64,000 nt of DNA, from NCBI GenBank assembly GCA_963740065.1, contig CAVUCS010000001.1, positions 434,001 to 498,000 on the forward strand, read 5' to 3'. The position numbers and the translations under genes were made by a program. This DNA is from DASVDE01 sp963740065 (GTDB lineage Bacteria > Actinomycetota > Thermoleophilia > Solirubrobacterales > 70-9). Positions within the stretch are counted from its first letter, which is position 1, and each line of letters begins with the position of its first letter. The notes under the pieces were generated by a model that was given only the letters and a program-made list of their open reading frames with translations, had not been told where the DNA came from and searched no databases. Of the stretch, positions 54,747 through 62,137 are shown one piece after another.

Positions 54747-55684
54747 GGGACGGGGGCGGAGAGGGGCATTCTGCCTCTCTCCGCCAGTGCCCTGGCAATC
54801 AGCCGCATCCCGCGCCCAGCGTCTTTTTCTAGCTGGCGGTCAGAGAGTCGGATTACCTCGTAGCCAAGTTCCTGCAGCCTGAGTTCACGGGTGTGGTCGT
54901 TCTCAAAAGCCACTCGCCCCCGATGGTATTTGTAGCTGTTGGTCTCGACAGCGACGCGCTCGCTTCGCCATAGGAAATCGACTTCGATCCCGTCAATTTT
55001 CTGGTTGACCTCAGGACCGGGCAAGCCGTGCCGACGACAGAGTCGGAGGAAGAGGAGCTCCAGGTCGCTTCGGGTGCGCTTGGTCAGGTCTTCGGCGCCG
55101 GTTGGCAGACCCAGCGCCTCAGCTTGCCGGATCGCTCGTCGCAGCTCCCACACCGGAATCGCCGCGGGGCACCCCTTCGTGCGCGCGGACCTTCGCAGAT
55201 CCTCGATGGTGCGCGCCACCGTGGTGACCGGTATGCGTCGGATGCTTGTCACAAGCTCGAGGTCGAGCGTCCTGGAGCGATGGATGTGAATCCCTCGTTG
55301 CCTCTTCTTCCCTCTGATTCCCGGCGCCGAGACGTGAATCAGGCCGTCTTTTGGTGGCAGCAATTGCCATAGCGCCGCCGCGCTGCGGTGGCTGAGGGCG
55401 ACGCCCCAGTGGTCGAGGACGCTCTGAGCCGGCGTTGGACCGACGTGTCCATTCTGCGGAGCGGCTGGAGCCTGGCTCCTATAGGCGAGAACCGCCGCCA
55501 TCCAACGTCCCTCTGTAGCCAGGCCCCTGTGCCCCACGGCGTAGACCCCGCGATGGATGGAGTGAAGCCGCCCCGCCTCCACACGCCGCGCAATTCCCGC
55601 CCGCGTCAATCCCGCTTCCAGAAGTTGCCGGGACGAAACCACCCCATGCTGGCGCGCGGCAACGTCCGCAACCCGCACCTCCAC
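54743..55684 (-). CDS. AbiEi-like winged-helix plus DUF559 nuclease-fold protein, second copy
   Basis: A 313-residue homologue of the protein at 35577-36467. The N-terminal domain is VADVAARQHGVVSSRQLLEAGLTRAGIARRVEAGRL...HRGVYAVGH. The C-terminal DUF559 core is RSDLELLFLRLCRRHGLPGPEVNQ, VDFLWRSERVAVETNSYKYHRG and YEVIRLSDRQLE; Asp in VDFLW and Glu in VETNSY are candidate catalytic residues. I chose GTG 55684 with GAGGGGAAG upstream; longer in-frame sequence is palindrome A3. Its stop overlaps hppA by 4 bp. The family is likely DNA-targeting, with role unproven. Confidence 0.8.
   Translation of the reverse strand: MEVRVADVAARQHGVVSSRQLLEAGLTRAGIARRVEAGRLHSIHRGVYAVGHRGLATEGRWMAAVLAYRSQAPAAPQNGHVGPTPAQSVLDHWGVALSHRSAAALWQLLPPKDGLIHVSAPGIRGKKRQRGIHIHRSRTLDLELVTSIRRIPVTTVARTIEDLRRSARTKGCPAAIPVWELRRAIRQAEALGLPTGAEDLTKRTRSDLELLFLRLCRRHGLPGPEVNQKIDGIEVDFLWRSERVAVETNSYKYHRGRVAFENDHTRELRLQELGYEVIRLSDRQLEKDAGRGMRLIARALAERGRMPLSAPVP
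54755..54785. terminator. hairpin downstream of hppA
   Basis: 14-bp stem GGCGGAGAGGGGCA / TGCCTCTCTCCGCC with one G-T position and loop TTC, 9 nt after the hppA stop. The opposite-strand DUF559 gene stops at 54743, so the hairpin also lies in its C-terminal codons. No T tract; a GC-type terminator candidate. Confidence 0.6.
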
Positions 55685-55695
55685 CTTCCCCTCGC

Positions 55696-55738
55696 CTGTG
55701 TCGCCTTTGTTTCGGATACCGAAACAAAGGCGACACAG
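55696..55738. repeat. palindromic element type A, copy A3
   Basis: 20-bp perfect stem (55696-55715 with 55719-55738; core TGTGTCGCCTTTGTTTCGG) and centre ATA. It lies 12 bp upstream of the AbiEi/DUF559 start (55684) and 44 bp from the divergent hydroxy-acid oxidase start (55782). Confidence 0.94.
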
Positions 55739-55767
55739 CGGCGCGGTTCTCCCCCCTGGAAGTCGGC

Positions 55768-55773
55768 TAGGGT
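55768..55773 (+). promoter_or_regulatory. putative leaderless -10 box for the oxidase gene
   Basis: TAGGGT, 8 nt upstream of GTG 55782. Palindrome A3 ends 29 bp upstream of it. Confidence 0.45.
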
Positions 55774-55781
55774 CGCGTGGC

Positions 55782-56891
55782 GTGGGCGACGAGGCGGCGA
55801 ACTTGGCGGGACTGGTCAACGTTGCCGACTTTGAGCGCCTAGCTGAAGAAATTCTCGACGGTGGTGTGGCGGGCTACTTCTTTGGCGGTGCGGGGGACGA
55901 GCTGACGCTGCGGGAGAACGTGGCTGCCTGGAGTGGTTGGAGGCTGCGACCTCGAGTGCTTGCCGGGCTTGAGGAGTGGCGGACCGAGGTTGAGCTGTTG
56001 GGCGGCGATGTGTCGATGCCGGTTCTGGTCGCGCCGGTCGCCTACCAGGGGCTGGTCGATCCGGAGGGCGAGGTGGCAATGGCCAAGGCGGCGGCTGCCG
56101 CCGGGACTGTGATGTGCCTCTCGACGCTGGCGACCCGACGTCCGAGCGAGGTTGCTGCTGGGGCGCCCGAAGGGCGACGCTGGTTCCAGCTCTATTGCTT
56201 CAAGGATGCGGCGGTCACCGATGCGCTGGTGGCGGAGGCGGTCGAGTCTGGTTTTGAGGCGCTGGTGGTCACCGTCGACGCCCCGCGGGGAGGCAACCGC
56301 GAGCGTGACCTGCGGACCGGCTTCAAGATCCCCGAGGAGGTTGGTGTGCCCAGTGTCACGGCAGCCCTCGGTTCGGACCGGGCGGTGACGATTGAGGAAA
56401 CCTTTGACCTGATGAATCCGGCTCTGAGCTGGCCTGACCTTGAGGCTTTGGCGGCGACGTGTGGGGTCCCCGTCTTCGTCAAGGGCATCGTGACCGGAGA
56501 GGATGCGGCGCTCGCGGTCGAACACGGGGCGGCCGGGGTAATCGTCTCCAACCATGGTGGCCGCCAGCTTGATCGCTGCGTGGCGACGGCAGATGCGCTG
56601 CCGGAAGTAGTCGATGCGGTTGCAGAGCGCGCCGCGGTTCTCGTCGATGGCGGCATTAGGCGGGGTATCGACGTCGCGGTTGCCTTGGCGCTGGGAGCCA
56701 ACGCTGTTCTGGTGGGACGACCGGCGCTTTGGGGGCTGGCGGCCGGAGGAGAGAGAGGCGCGCGCCGGGTGCTGGAGTTGTTGCGCGGCGAGCTGGAGCT
56801 GGCGCTTGCCCTCTGTGGCTGCACGGCACCGGACGAGTTGGGCCGGACCCACGTGCAGAGGGCACCGGCCACGTCCGTATATTCGGGCTGA
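55782..56891 (+). CDS. FMN-dependent alpha-hydroxy-acid oxidase/dehydrogenase
   Basis: A 369-residue member of the L-lactate oxidase/glycolate oxidase family. The FMN and catalytic regions include ADFERLAEEILDGGVAGYFFGGAGDELTLREN, MPVLVAPVAYQGLVDPEGE, WFQLYCFKD, VVTVDAPRGGNRERDLR, PVFVKGIVTGEDA (substrate Lys) and the catalytic His in GVIVSNHGGRQLD, then VLVDGGIRRGIDVAVALALGANAVLVGRP. The substrate, lactate or another 2-hydroxy acid, is unknown. It starts at GTG 55782. Confidence 0.9.
   Translation: MGDEAANLAGLVNVADFERLAEEILDGGVAGYFFGGAGDELTLRENVAAWSGWRLRPRVLAGLEEWRTEVELLGGDVSMPVLVAPVAYQGLVDPEGEVAMAKAAAAAGTVMCLSTLATRRPSEVAAGAPEGRRWFQLYCFKDAAVTDALVAEAVESGFEALVVTVDAPRGGNRERDLRTGFKIPEEVGVPSVTAALGSDRAVTIEETFDLMNPALSWPDLEALAATCGVPVFVKGIVTGEDAALAVEHGAAGVIVSNHGGRQLDRCVATADALPEVVDAVAERAAVLVDGGIRRGIDVAVALALGANAVLVGRPALWGLAAGGERGARRVLELLRGELELALALCGCTAPDELGRTHVQRAPATSVYSG
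56878..56883 (+). promoter_or_regulatory. -10 box TATATT upstream of leader ORF and permease
   Basis: TATATT (5 of 6 consensus bases), 7 nt before ATG 56891. It lies inside the end of the oxidase gene. Confidence 0.5.
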
Positions 56892-56914
56892 TGCCCGCCC
56901 CTATCAGCGTCTAG
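56891..56914 (+). CDS. possible 7-codon leader ORF before the permease
   Basis: ATG 56891 (sharing its A with the oxidase stop TGA) reads MPAPISV and stops with TAG at 56912-56914, directly before the permease ATG at 56915. A TATATT -10 box 7 nt upstream would make it leaderless. Translation reinitiation at the permease is plausible. It could be a chance feature. Confidence 0.35.
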   Translation: MPAPISV

Positions 56915-58861
56915 ATGGCCCAGCGAATCCCCAAGGACGAGTCGCTGAGCCGCGTCCACGGCGTCGGAGCGCTGTTCTCCGCCGCCTACGGCAACGTCGG
57001 CTCCTCGATCTACTACGCCCTTGGCGTCACCGCCGCCTTCGCGCTCGGCTTGACCCCGATCGCCTTCGTCATCTCCGGCCTGATCTTCGCCGCCACCGCC
57101 GCCACCTACGCGGAGGCGACCGTGATGTTCCCCGAGGCGGGCGGCTCTTCGAGCTTCGCCCGCCACGCCTTCAACGAGCTGGTCAGCTTCATCGCCGCCT
57201 GGGGGCAGATGCTCAACTACACGATCACGGTCGCGATCTCGGCCTACTTCGTGCCCCACTACCTGGCGGTCTTCTGGGAGCCGCTCGGCCACGCGCCGGG
57301 GGACATCATCGGCGGCGCCGTCCTGATCGGCGCGCTTGCTCTGCTCAACATCCGCGGCTCTCAGGAGTCGGCGAAACTCAACCTCGTCCTCGCGATCGCC
57401 GACCTCGCCACCCAGGTGGTGCTGGTCGGGATCGGCCTGTTCCTGGTCTTCAGCCCGCAGGTCCTGGCCGACAACGTCCACCTCGGCGTCGCGCCGACAT
57501 GGAGCGACTTCGCCTTGGGCGTCGCGGTCGGGATGATCGCCTACACCGGGATCGAGACGATCTCCAACATGGCCGAGGAGGCGAAGGACGCCTCGCGGAC
57601 TATCCCCCGCAGCGTCGGCCTCACCGTGATCGCGGTGCTCGGCCTCTACCTACTGATCCCGGTGGTGGCGCTCTCGGCGATGCCCGTCACCGAGACCGCC
57701 GGGCAGTTCTCGACGCCGCTCGGCACCGAGTTCGCGAACGACCCGATCCTCGGCATCGTCGAGAACTTGGGGTTGGGGGCGGGAATGACCGACGCGCTGC
57801 GCGCCTATGTCGGCGTCCTCGCCGCCGTGATCCTGCTGATCGCGACCAATGCCGGGCTGATCGGAGTCTCCCGCCTCACCTACTCGATGGGCCAGCACCG
57901 GCAACTTCCGGAGGTGTTGCGCCAGGTCCACCCGCGCTACCGCACCCCTTACGTCGCGATCGGGATCTTCTCGGTGGTGGCGGCGATCACCCTGCTGCCG
58001 GGCCAGACCGACTTCTTGGCGACGATGTACTCGTTCGGCGCGATGCTCTCCTTCACGATCGCCCATGTCGCGGTGATTCAGCTGCGGCGCAACAGCGGCG
58101 ACGTGGATCGCCCCTGGAAGCCGCCCCTGAACATTCGGGTCTTCGGCGTTGACATCCCGCCCACGGCCGTGTTGGGAGGCCTGGGCACCTTCACCGCCTG
58201 GATCGTGGTGATGGCGCTCAACCCGCGCACCCTGGTGGTCGGGATCGGCTGGATGGTGTTCGGCATCGTTATCTACGTCCTCTACCGGCGCAACCAGAGA
58301 CTGCCTCTCACCGAGACGGTGAAGGTGCTGTTGCCCGAGCCGCTCGGGGTTGAGGAGATCGAGTACCGCAGCGTCCTGGTCGGCTTTGAGGACGGCGAGC
58401 CGTTCTCCGAGGAGATGGTCGCGACCGCGGTGAAGTTGGCCTCCAAACGTCGCCGCGGCATCCACGTCCACTCGATGATGACGGTGCCGACTCACCTGCC
58501 ATTGGGAGCCGACCTGCCCGAGCAAGAGGCCGAGGCGCAGAGCAAGATCGAGGGGGCGAAGCTGATTGGCGGACAGCGGGTGACGGGGCACGTCGAGCGA
58601 GTGCGGCCGGGGCAGGCCGGGTATGCGATCTCCGACGAGGCAACGTTGGTCAAGGCCGCCGCCGTCGTCATCGGTCTTCGCTACCGCAATGGGGCGCCGC
58701 TTTACAACAAGACGCTGCAGACTGTTCTCGGCGAGCGGCCATGCCGGGTAATCGTCGTTTCCGAGCGAAGCCTAGAATCGCCAGAGTGGCCTCGCCCGAA
58801 CGGATCTACAGTGGCTCCGTCCGCATCTTCTCGTTCGCCTTCCTCATCATCGGAGCGGTGA
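56915..58861 (+). CDS. APC-superfamily permease with C-terminal UspA-like domain
   Basis: A 648-residue membrane protein. About 12 helices fill residues 25-460, starting FSAAYGNVGSSIYYALGVTAAFALG, with the amino-acid-permease signature PEAGGSSSFARHAFNELVSFIAAWGQ and GMIAYTGIETISNMAEEAKD. After them is a soluble domain (YRSVLVGFEDGEPFSEEMVATAVKLASKRRRGIHVHSMM ... KTLQTVLGERPCRVIVVSE) resembling a universal stress protein. This matches the K+/amino-acid permease type with nucleotide-binding tails such as KimA. Substrate unknown. The end overlaps the next small gene by 76 bp. Confidence 0.87.
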   Translation: MAQRIPKDESLSRVHGVGALFSAAYGNVGSSIYYALGVTAAFALGLTPIAFVISGLIFAATAATYAEATVMFPEAGGSSSFARHAFNELVSFIAAWGQMLNYTITVAISAYFVPHYLAVFWEPLGHAPGDIIGGAVLIGALALLNIRGSQESAKLNLVLAIADLATQVVLVGIGLFLVFSPQVLADNVHLGVAPTWSDFALGVAVGMIAYTGIETISNMAEEAKDASRTIPRSVGLTVIAVLGLYLLIPVVALSAMPVTETAGQFSTPLGTEFANDPILGIVENLGLGAGMTDALRAYVGVLAAVILLIATNAGLIGVSRLTYSMGQHRQLPEVLRQVHPRYRTPYVAIGIFSVVAAITLLPGQTDFLATMYSFGAMLSFTIAHVAVIQLRRNSGDVDRPWKPPLNIRVFGVDIPPTAVLGGLGTFTAWIVVMALNPRTLVVGIGWMVFGIVIYVLYRRNQRLPLTETVKVLLPEPLGVEEIEYRSVLVGFEDGEPFSEEMVATAVKLASKRRRGIHVHSMMTVPTHLPLGADLPEQEAEAQSKIEGAKLIGGQRVTGHVERVRPGQAGYAISDEATLVKAAAVVIGLRYRNGAPLYNKTLQTVLGERPCRVIVVSERSLESPEWPRPNGSTVAPSASSRSPSSSSER

Positions 58862-58980
58862 TCCTCGTCACCACGCTCGTCGCCGGCGGTGGGCCGCTCT
58901 CAGTCGGGGTAGTGCTCGGTATTGCCTTCCTCGTCGTCGGAGGCGGACGGCTCTGGGCGTCGTCCCGGATGAGCGGGTGA
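58786..58980 (+). CDS. small two-helix membrane protein between APC permeases
   Basis: A 64-residue protein starting at GTG 58786 (MASPERIYSGSVRIFSFAFL). Two hydrophobic helices span SFAFLIIGAVILVTTLVAGGG and VGVVLGIAFLVVGGGRLW. It overlaps the permease tail by 76 bp and the next permease by 4 bp (GTGA). It may be a permease accessory subunit. No family recognised. Confidence 0.6.
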   Translation: MASPERIYSGSVRIFSFAFLIIGAVILVTTLVAGGGPLSVGVVLGIAFLVVGGGRLWASSRMSG

Positions 58981-60992
58981 GCGCCCCCGAACAGCCCAAA
59001 GGGCCCGATCAGACGCAGTCCGCGCCGCTGATCCAGCGCGGCCTCGGCGTTCCCTGGCTGTTTGCCGCTGCCTACTCGGCAGTCGGCTTCTCGATCTACT
59101 TCGCCCTCGGCGTGGTCGCCGATCGCGGCCTCGGCCTAACGCCGCTGATCTTCCTCGGCGCGGGGCTCCTTTTCGTCTTGACCACGCTCAGCTATGTCGA
59201 GGGTGGGGCGATGTTCCGCGAGCGTGGCGGCTCATCGACCTTCGCCCGCCACGCCTTCAACGAGTTGATCGCCTTCATCGCCGGCTGGGCGATCCTGATC
59301 GACTACCTGATCGTGATCGCCCTGGCGGCGATCTCCGTGCCCCACTACCTGGAGCCGATATCTGCCGAGCTTGCCGAGCCCGGGTGGGAGATCGGCGTTG
59401 CCGCTCTGGTGATCGTCGCCGCATGTGGGCTCAACATCCTCAACATCACTGGCCGGGGGCGAGGGAGGGCGCTCGCCACCCTGGCGCTGGCCGATGGGGT
59501 GCTGCAGGTCGCGGTAATCCTCGTCGGCGTGCTCGCCGTTTGGCACCCCGACCGCCTTACCGCGGAGCTGGACCTCTTCACCGACCCCAACTTCACCGAC
59601 GTGATCTACGCCTCAGTGGTCGCGATGCTCGCTTATGCCGGGATCGAAGCGGCCTCCGATCTGGCTCCGGACATCAACGTCCACCCACGGGACCTGAAGC
59701 GGGTGGTCTCGTTGGGGGCGATCGCAGTCCCCCTCGTTTACGCCGGGATGGCGGCTATCGCGCTGATGGCGGTGCCGGTGATCGCGGGGCCGCAGGGCCC
59801 GGAGACGGCGCTCGGCAACAGATTCGTCGAGGAGCCGATCTTGGGGGTCGTATCCGCCTACCACCCGGCCTGGGTCGCGGACACGATGCGGTGGATGGTG
59901 GCCTTGATCGCCGCACCGGTTCTCTTCTGGGCGGCGAATACGTCGATGCTAGGCGTCTCTCGCCATATCTACACCCTGGCGATCAACCGGCAGATACCCA
60001 GCTGGCTCGGCAAGCTCGGCAAGCGCCACGCCACGCCTTATGTGGCGATCGTGCTCTCCGGACTGATTGCCATGGGCCTGGTGATGCCGACGAACGTGAA
60101 GCTGTTGGCGGGCATTTACGCTTTCGGCGCGACGCTGGCGATCACCATCGCTCACCTCTCAATTGTGCGCTTGCGGGTCAGCTCGCCCGAGCTCGCCCGT
60201 CCGTTCCGCGTTCCCTGGAACGTCGCTTGGCGTGGCGCCGAACTGCCGGTTCCGGCGATCTTCGCGGCGCTTGTCAGCGGCCTCGCCTTCCTCAGCGTGC
60301 TCGCCTACCACGACACCGCGCGCTGGGTCGGTGGCGGCTGGATGATTTTCGGGCTGGTTTTCTACGTCACCTATCGCAAGGTGTTCGAGGGGACGACGCT
60401 GACCAAGCGCGTCTCGGTGAGCGAGAAGGCGCTGACCAAGCAGGTTCCCGAGGTCGCCTTCCGCAAGATCCTCGTGCCGATTTTCGGCAGCAAGCTCGAC
60501 GACGACATCGTCGCGACCGCCGGACGACTGGCGGCTGCCGAGCAGGAGGAGGCCGATGGGGCGGCCGGGGACACTTCCGTGGCGCTTGTCTATGTGATTC
60601 CGATTCCGTTGACGCTGCCACTGGGGGCGGTGCTGCCGCCGGAGATGGAGGCCGAGGCGGTACGGGCGCTGGGGCGGGCCAAGGACGTGGGCGAGGAGTA
60701 CGAAGACGTCGAGGTCGGCTCCGAGGTGGTCCGCTCACGCGAAGTGGGCGCGGGGATCGTCGAGGCGGCCAGGCGCCACGGCTCTGAGGTGATCGTGATG
60801 GGGGCGGAGCCGCCAACCAAAATCCGCGGCGGCGCGGTGCTGGGAGGGATAGGCGCCGCGCGGCCCGCCGAGGTCGGCGCCGTAACCGAATACGTGCTGA
60901 AGAAAGCGCCGTGCCGGGTCCTGCTCACCGCGCCCCCGGATACACCCGCAGAGGCGCCCGCCGAGGCGCCGGCCGGCCACTCGGCCATCTAG
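58977..60992 (+). CDS. APC-superfamily permease with C-terminal UspA-like domain (second copy)
   Basis: A 671-residue paralogue of the upstream permease. It has GVPWLFAAAYSAVGFSIYFALGVV, FRERGGSSTFARHAFNELIAFIAGW, MLAYAGIEAASDLAPDINVHPRDL and about 12 helices. The C-terminal UspA-like domain is clearer than in the first copy: FRKILVPIFGSKLDDDIVATAGRLAAAEQ, VALVYVIPIPLTLPLG, EAARRHGSEVIVMGAEPP and TEYVLKKAPCRVLLT. GTG 58977. It is followed within 10 nt by the RCK proteins, as with CeoB/CeoC in mycobacteria. Confidence 0.88.
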   Translation: MSAPEQPKGPDQTQSAPLIQRGLGVPWLFAAAYSAVGFSIYFALGVVADRGLGLTPLIFLGAGLLFVLTTLSYVEGGAMFRERGGSSTFARHAFNELIAFIAGWAILIDYLIVIALAAISVPHYLEPISAELAEPGWEIGVAALVIVAACGLNILNITGRGRGRALATLALADGVLQVAVILVGVLAVWHPDRLTAELDLFTDPNFTDVIYASVVAMLAYAGIEAASDLAPDINVHPRDLKRVVSLGAIAVPLVYAGMAAIALMAVPVIAGPQGPETALGNRFVEEPILGVVSAYHPAWVADTMRWMVALIAAPVLFWAANTSMLGVSRHIYTLAINRQIPSWLGKLGKRHATPYVAIVLSGLIAMGLVMPTNVKLLAGIYAFGATLAITIAHLSIVRLRVSSPELARPFRVPWNVAWRGAELPVPAIFAALVSGLAFLSVLAYHDTARWVGGGWMIFGLVFYVTYRKVFEGTTLTKRVSVSEKALTKQVPEVAFRKILVPIFGSKLDDDIVATAGRLAAAEQEEADGAAGDTSVALVYVIPIPLTLPLGAVLPPEMEAEAVRALGRAKDVGEEYEDVEVGSEVVRSREVGAGIVEAARRHGSEVIVMGAEPPTKIRGGAVLGGIGAARPAEVGAVTEYVLKKAPCRVLLTAPPDTPAEAPAEAPAGHSAI

Positions 60993-60995
60993 TAT
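60990..60995 (+). promoter_or_regulatory. putative leaderless -10 box for the first RCK gene
   Basis: TAGTAT, 7 nt before ATG 61003, overlapping the permease stop codon. It may add a separate transcript for the two RCK genes. Confidence 0.4.
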
Positions 60996-61002
60996 CAAGA
61001 CC

Positions 61003-61443
61003 ATGTTCATCTTGATCGTCGGCTGCGGCCGAGTCGGGTCGTCCGTGGCGCGGACGATGTTGCAGGAGGGCCATCAGGTCTCCTGCCTCGACGAGGACCC
61101 CGAGTCCCACGCCCGCCTTGAGGTTGGGCTTGAGAAGAGCTGGGAAGACCTCGGTGGCCAGTTCACTGTCGGGGCCGGACTGGAGACCGATGCGCTTGTG
61201 GCTGCCGGGATCGAAAGAGCGGACGCCTTCATCGCCTCCACAGACGGCGACAACACCAACATCGTGATCGCCCAGATTGCGCAGCGCCGCTACGAGGTGC
61301 CGACCGTGATCGCGCGGATCCTCGATCCGTTGCGCGCCGAGTGGTACGAGCGCCAGGGCGTGAGCACGATCTGCCCGACCCGCGTCGCGATCGACATGCT
61401 GGAGAGCGCGGTGCGCGAGGGCGCGCCCCGCGAGGCCGCCTGA
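61003..61443 (+). CDS. TrkA-N (RCK) domain protein, CeoB-like
   Basis: A 146-residue RCK regulatory protein. The Rossmann nucleotide-binding motif is ILIVGCGRVGSSVARTMLQEGHQVSCLDEDPES with an Asp at the end of strand 2, then TVGAGLETDALVAAGIERADAFIASTDGDNTNIVIAQIAQ. There is no RCK C-terminal subdomain. It probably gates or regulates the adjacent APC permeases or a K+ channel, binding NAD(H) or ATP. ATG 61003 follows TAGTAT by 7 nt. Confidence 0.9.
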   Translation: MFILIVGCGRVGSSVARTMLQEGHQVSCLDEDPESHARLEVGLEKSWEDLGGQFTVGAGLETDALVAAGIERADAFIASTDGDNTNIVIAQIAQRRYEVPTVIARILDPLRAEWYERQGVSTICPTRVAIDMLESAVREGAPREAA

Positions 61444-61444
61444 C

Positions 61445-62137
61445 ATGTACATCATCGTCGTCGGAGCGGGCAAGGTGGGTTGGAACCTGGCGCGTGAGCT
61501 GCTCGAGAAGAACCACGAGGTAACCGTGATCGAGAGCAACCGTCGGCGCTACCTGACCGTCGAGCAGGAGCTGGAGCACAACGTCTCCTACGGCGATGCT
61601 TCCGAGCTTTGGGTGCTGGAGCGGGCGGGGATTCAGCGCGCCGACATGGTGATCGCGGTGACCGGCGACGATGAGGACAACATGCTGATCTGCCAGGTCG
61701 CGCGAGAGAAGTACCTCGTCGACCAGGTGATCGCCCGGGTCAACAACCCGCGCAACAAAGAGCACTTCGAGCTGCTGGGGATTCGCCCGACGGTCTCCGC
61801 CACCGACCTGATCTTGCGCCTGATCGAGCACGAAGTGCCCGAGTACGGCCTTGTCCACCTGCTCGACCTGCAGGAGGAGCAACTGGAGATCATCGAGATG
61901 CTGCTGGGACAGGACTGCGCTGTCAACGGAAGGCGGGTCGGCGATCTGCAGATGCCGGACGGCAGCCTGTTGATCTCCGTTTTGCGCGACGGCAAGGGTT
62001 TTGTCCCCAGTGCCGACACGGTGCTGGAACCGGGCGACGAGGTGCTCGCGGTGCTCGACCCGGGCAAGGAGGATGATTTGAAGACGCTTTTCGGGCCCGC
62101 GAGCAACGGTGACGGCAGCGCTTCCGACGATGCCTGA
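61445..62137 (+). CDS. TrkA-type RCK protein with C-terminal ligand domain, CeoC-like
   Basis: A 230-residue RCK protein paired with the previous one. The N-terminal YIIVVGAGKVGWNLARELLEKNHEVTVIESN is the nucleotide-binding fold, then NVSYGDASELWVLERAGIQRADMVIAVTGDDEDNMLICQVAREKY. The C-terminal RCK_C/TrkA_C domain (residues about 145-215) reads LDLQEEQLEIIEMLLGQDCAVNGRRVGDLQMPDGSLLISVLRDGKGFVPSADTVLEPGDEVLAVLDPG. ATG 61445 is 1 nt after the previous stop. Confidence 0.9.
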   Translation: MYIIVVGAGKVGWNLARELLEKNHEVTVIESNRRRYLTVEQELEHNVSYGDASELWVLERAGIQRADMVIAVTGDDEDNMLICQVAREKYLVDQVIARVNNPRNKEHFELLGIRPTVSATDLILRLIEHEVPEYGLVHLLDLQEEQLEIIEMLLGQDCAVNGRRVGDLQMPDGSLLISVLRDGKGFVPSADTVLEPGDEVLAVLDPGKEDDLKTLFGPASNGDGSASDDA

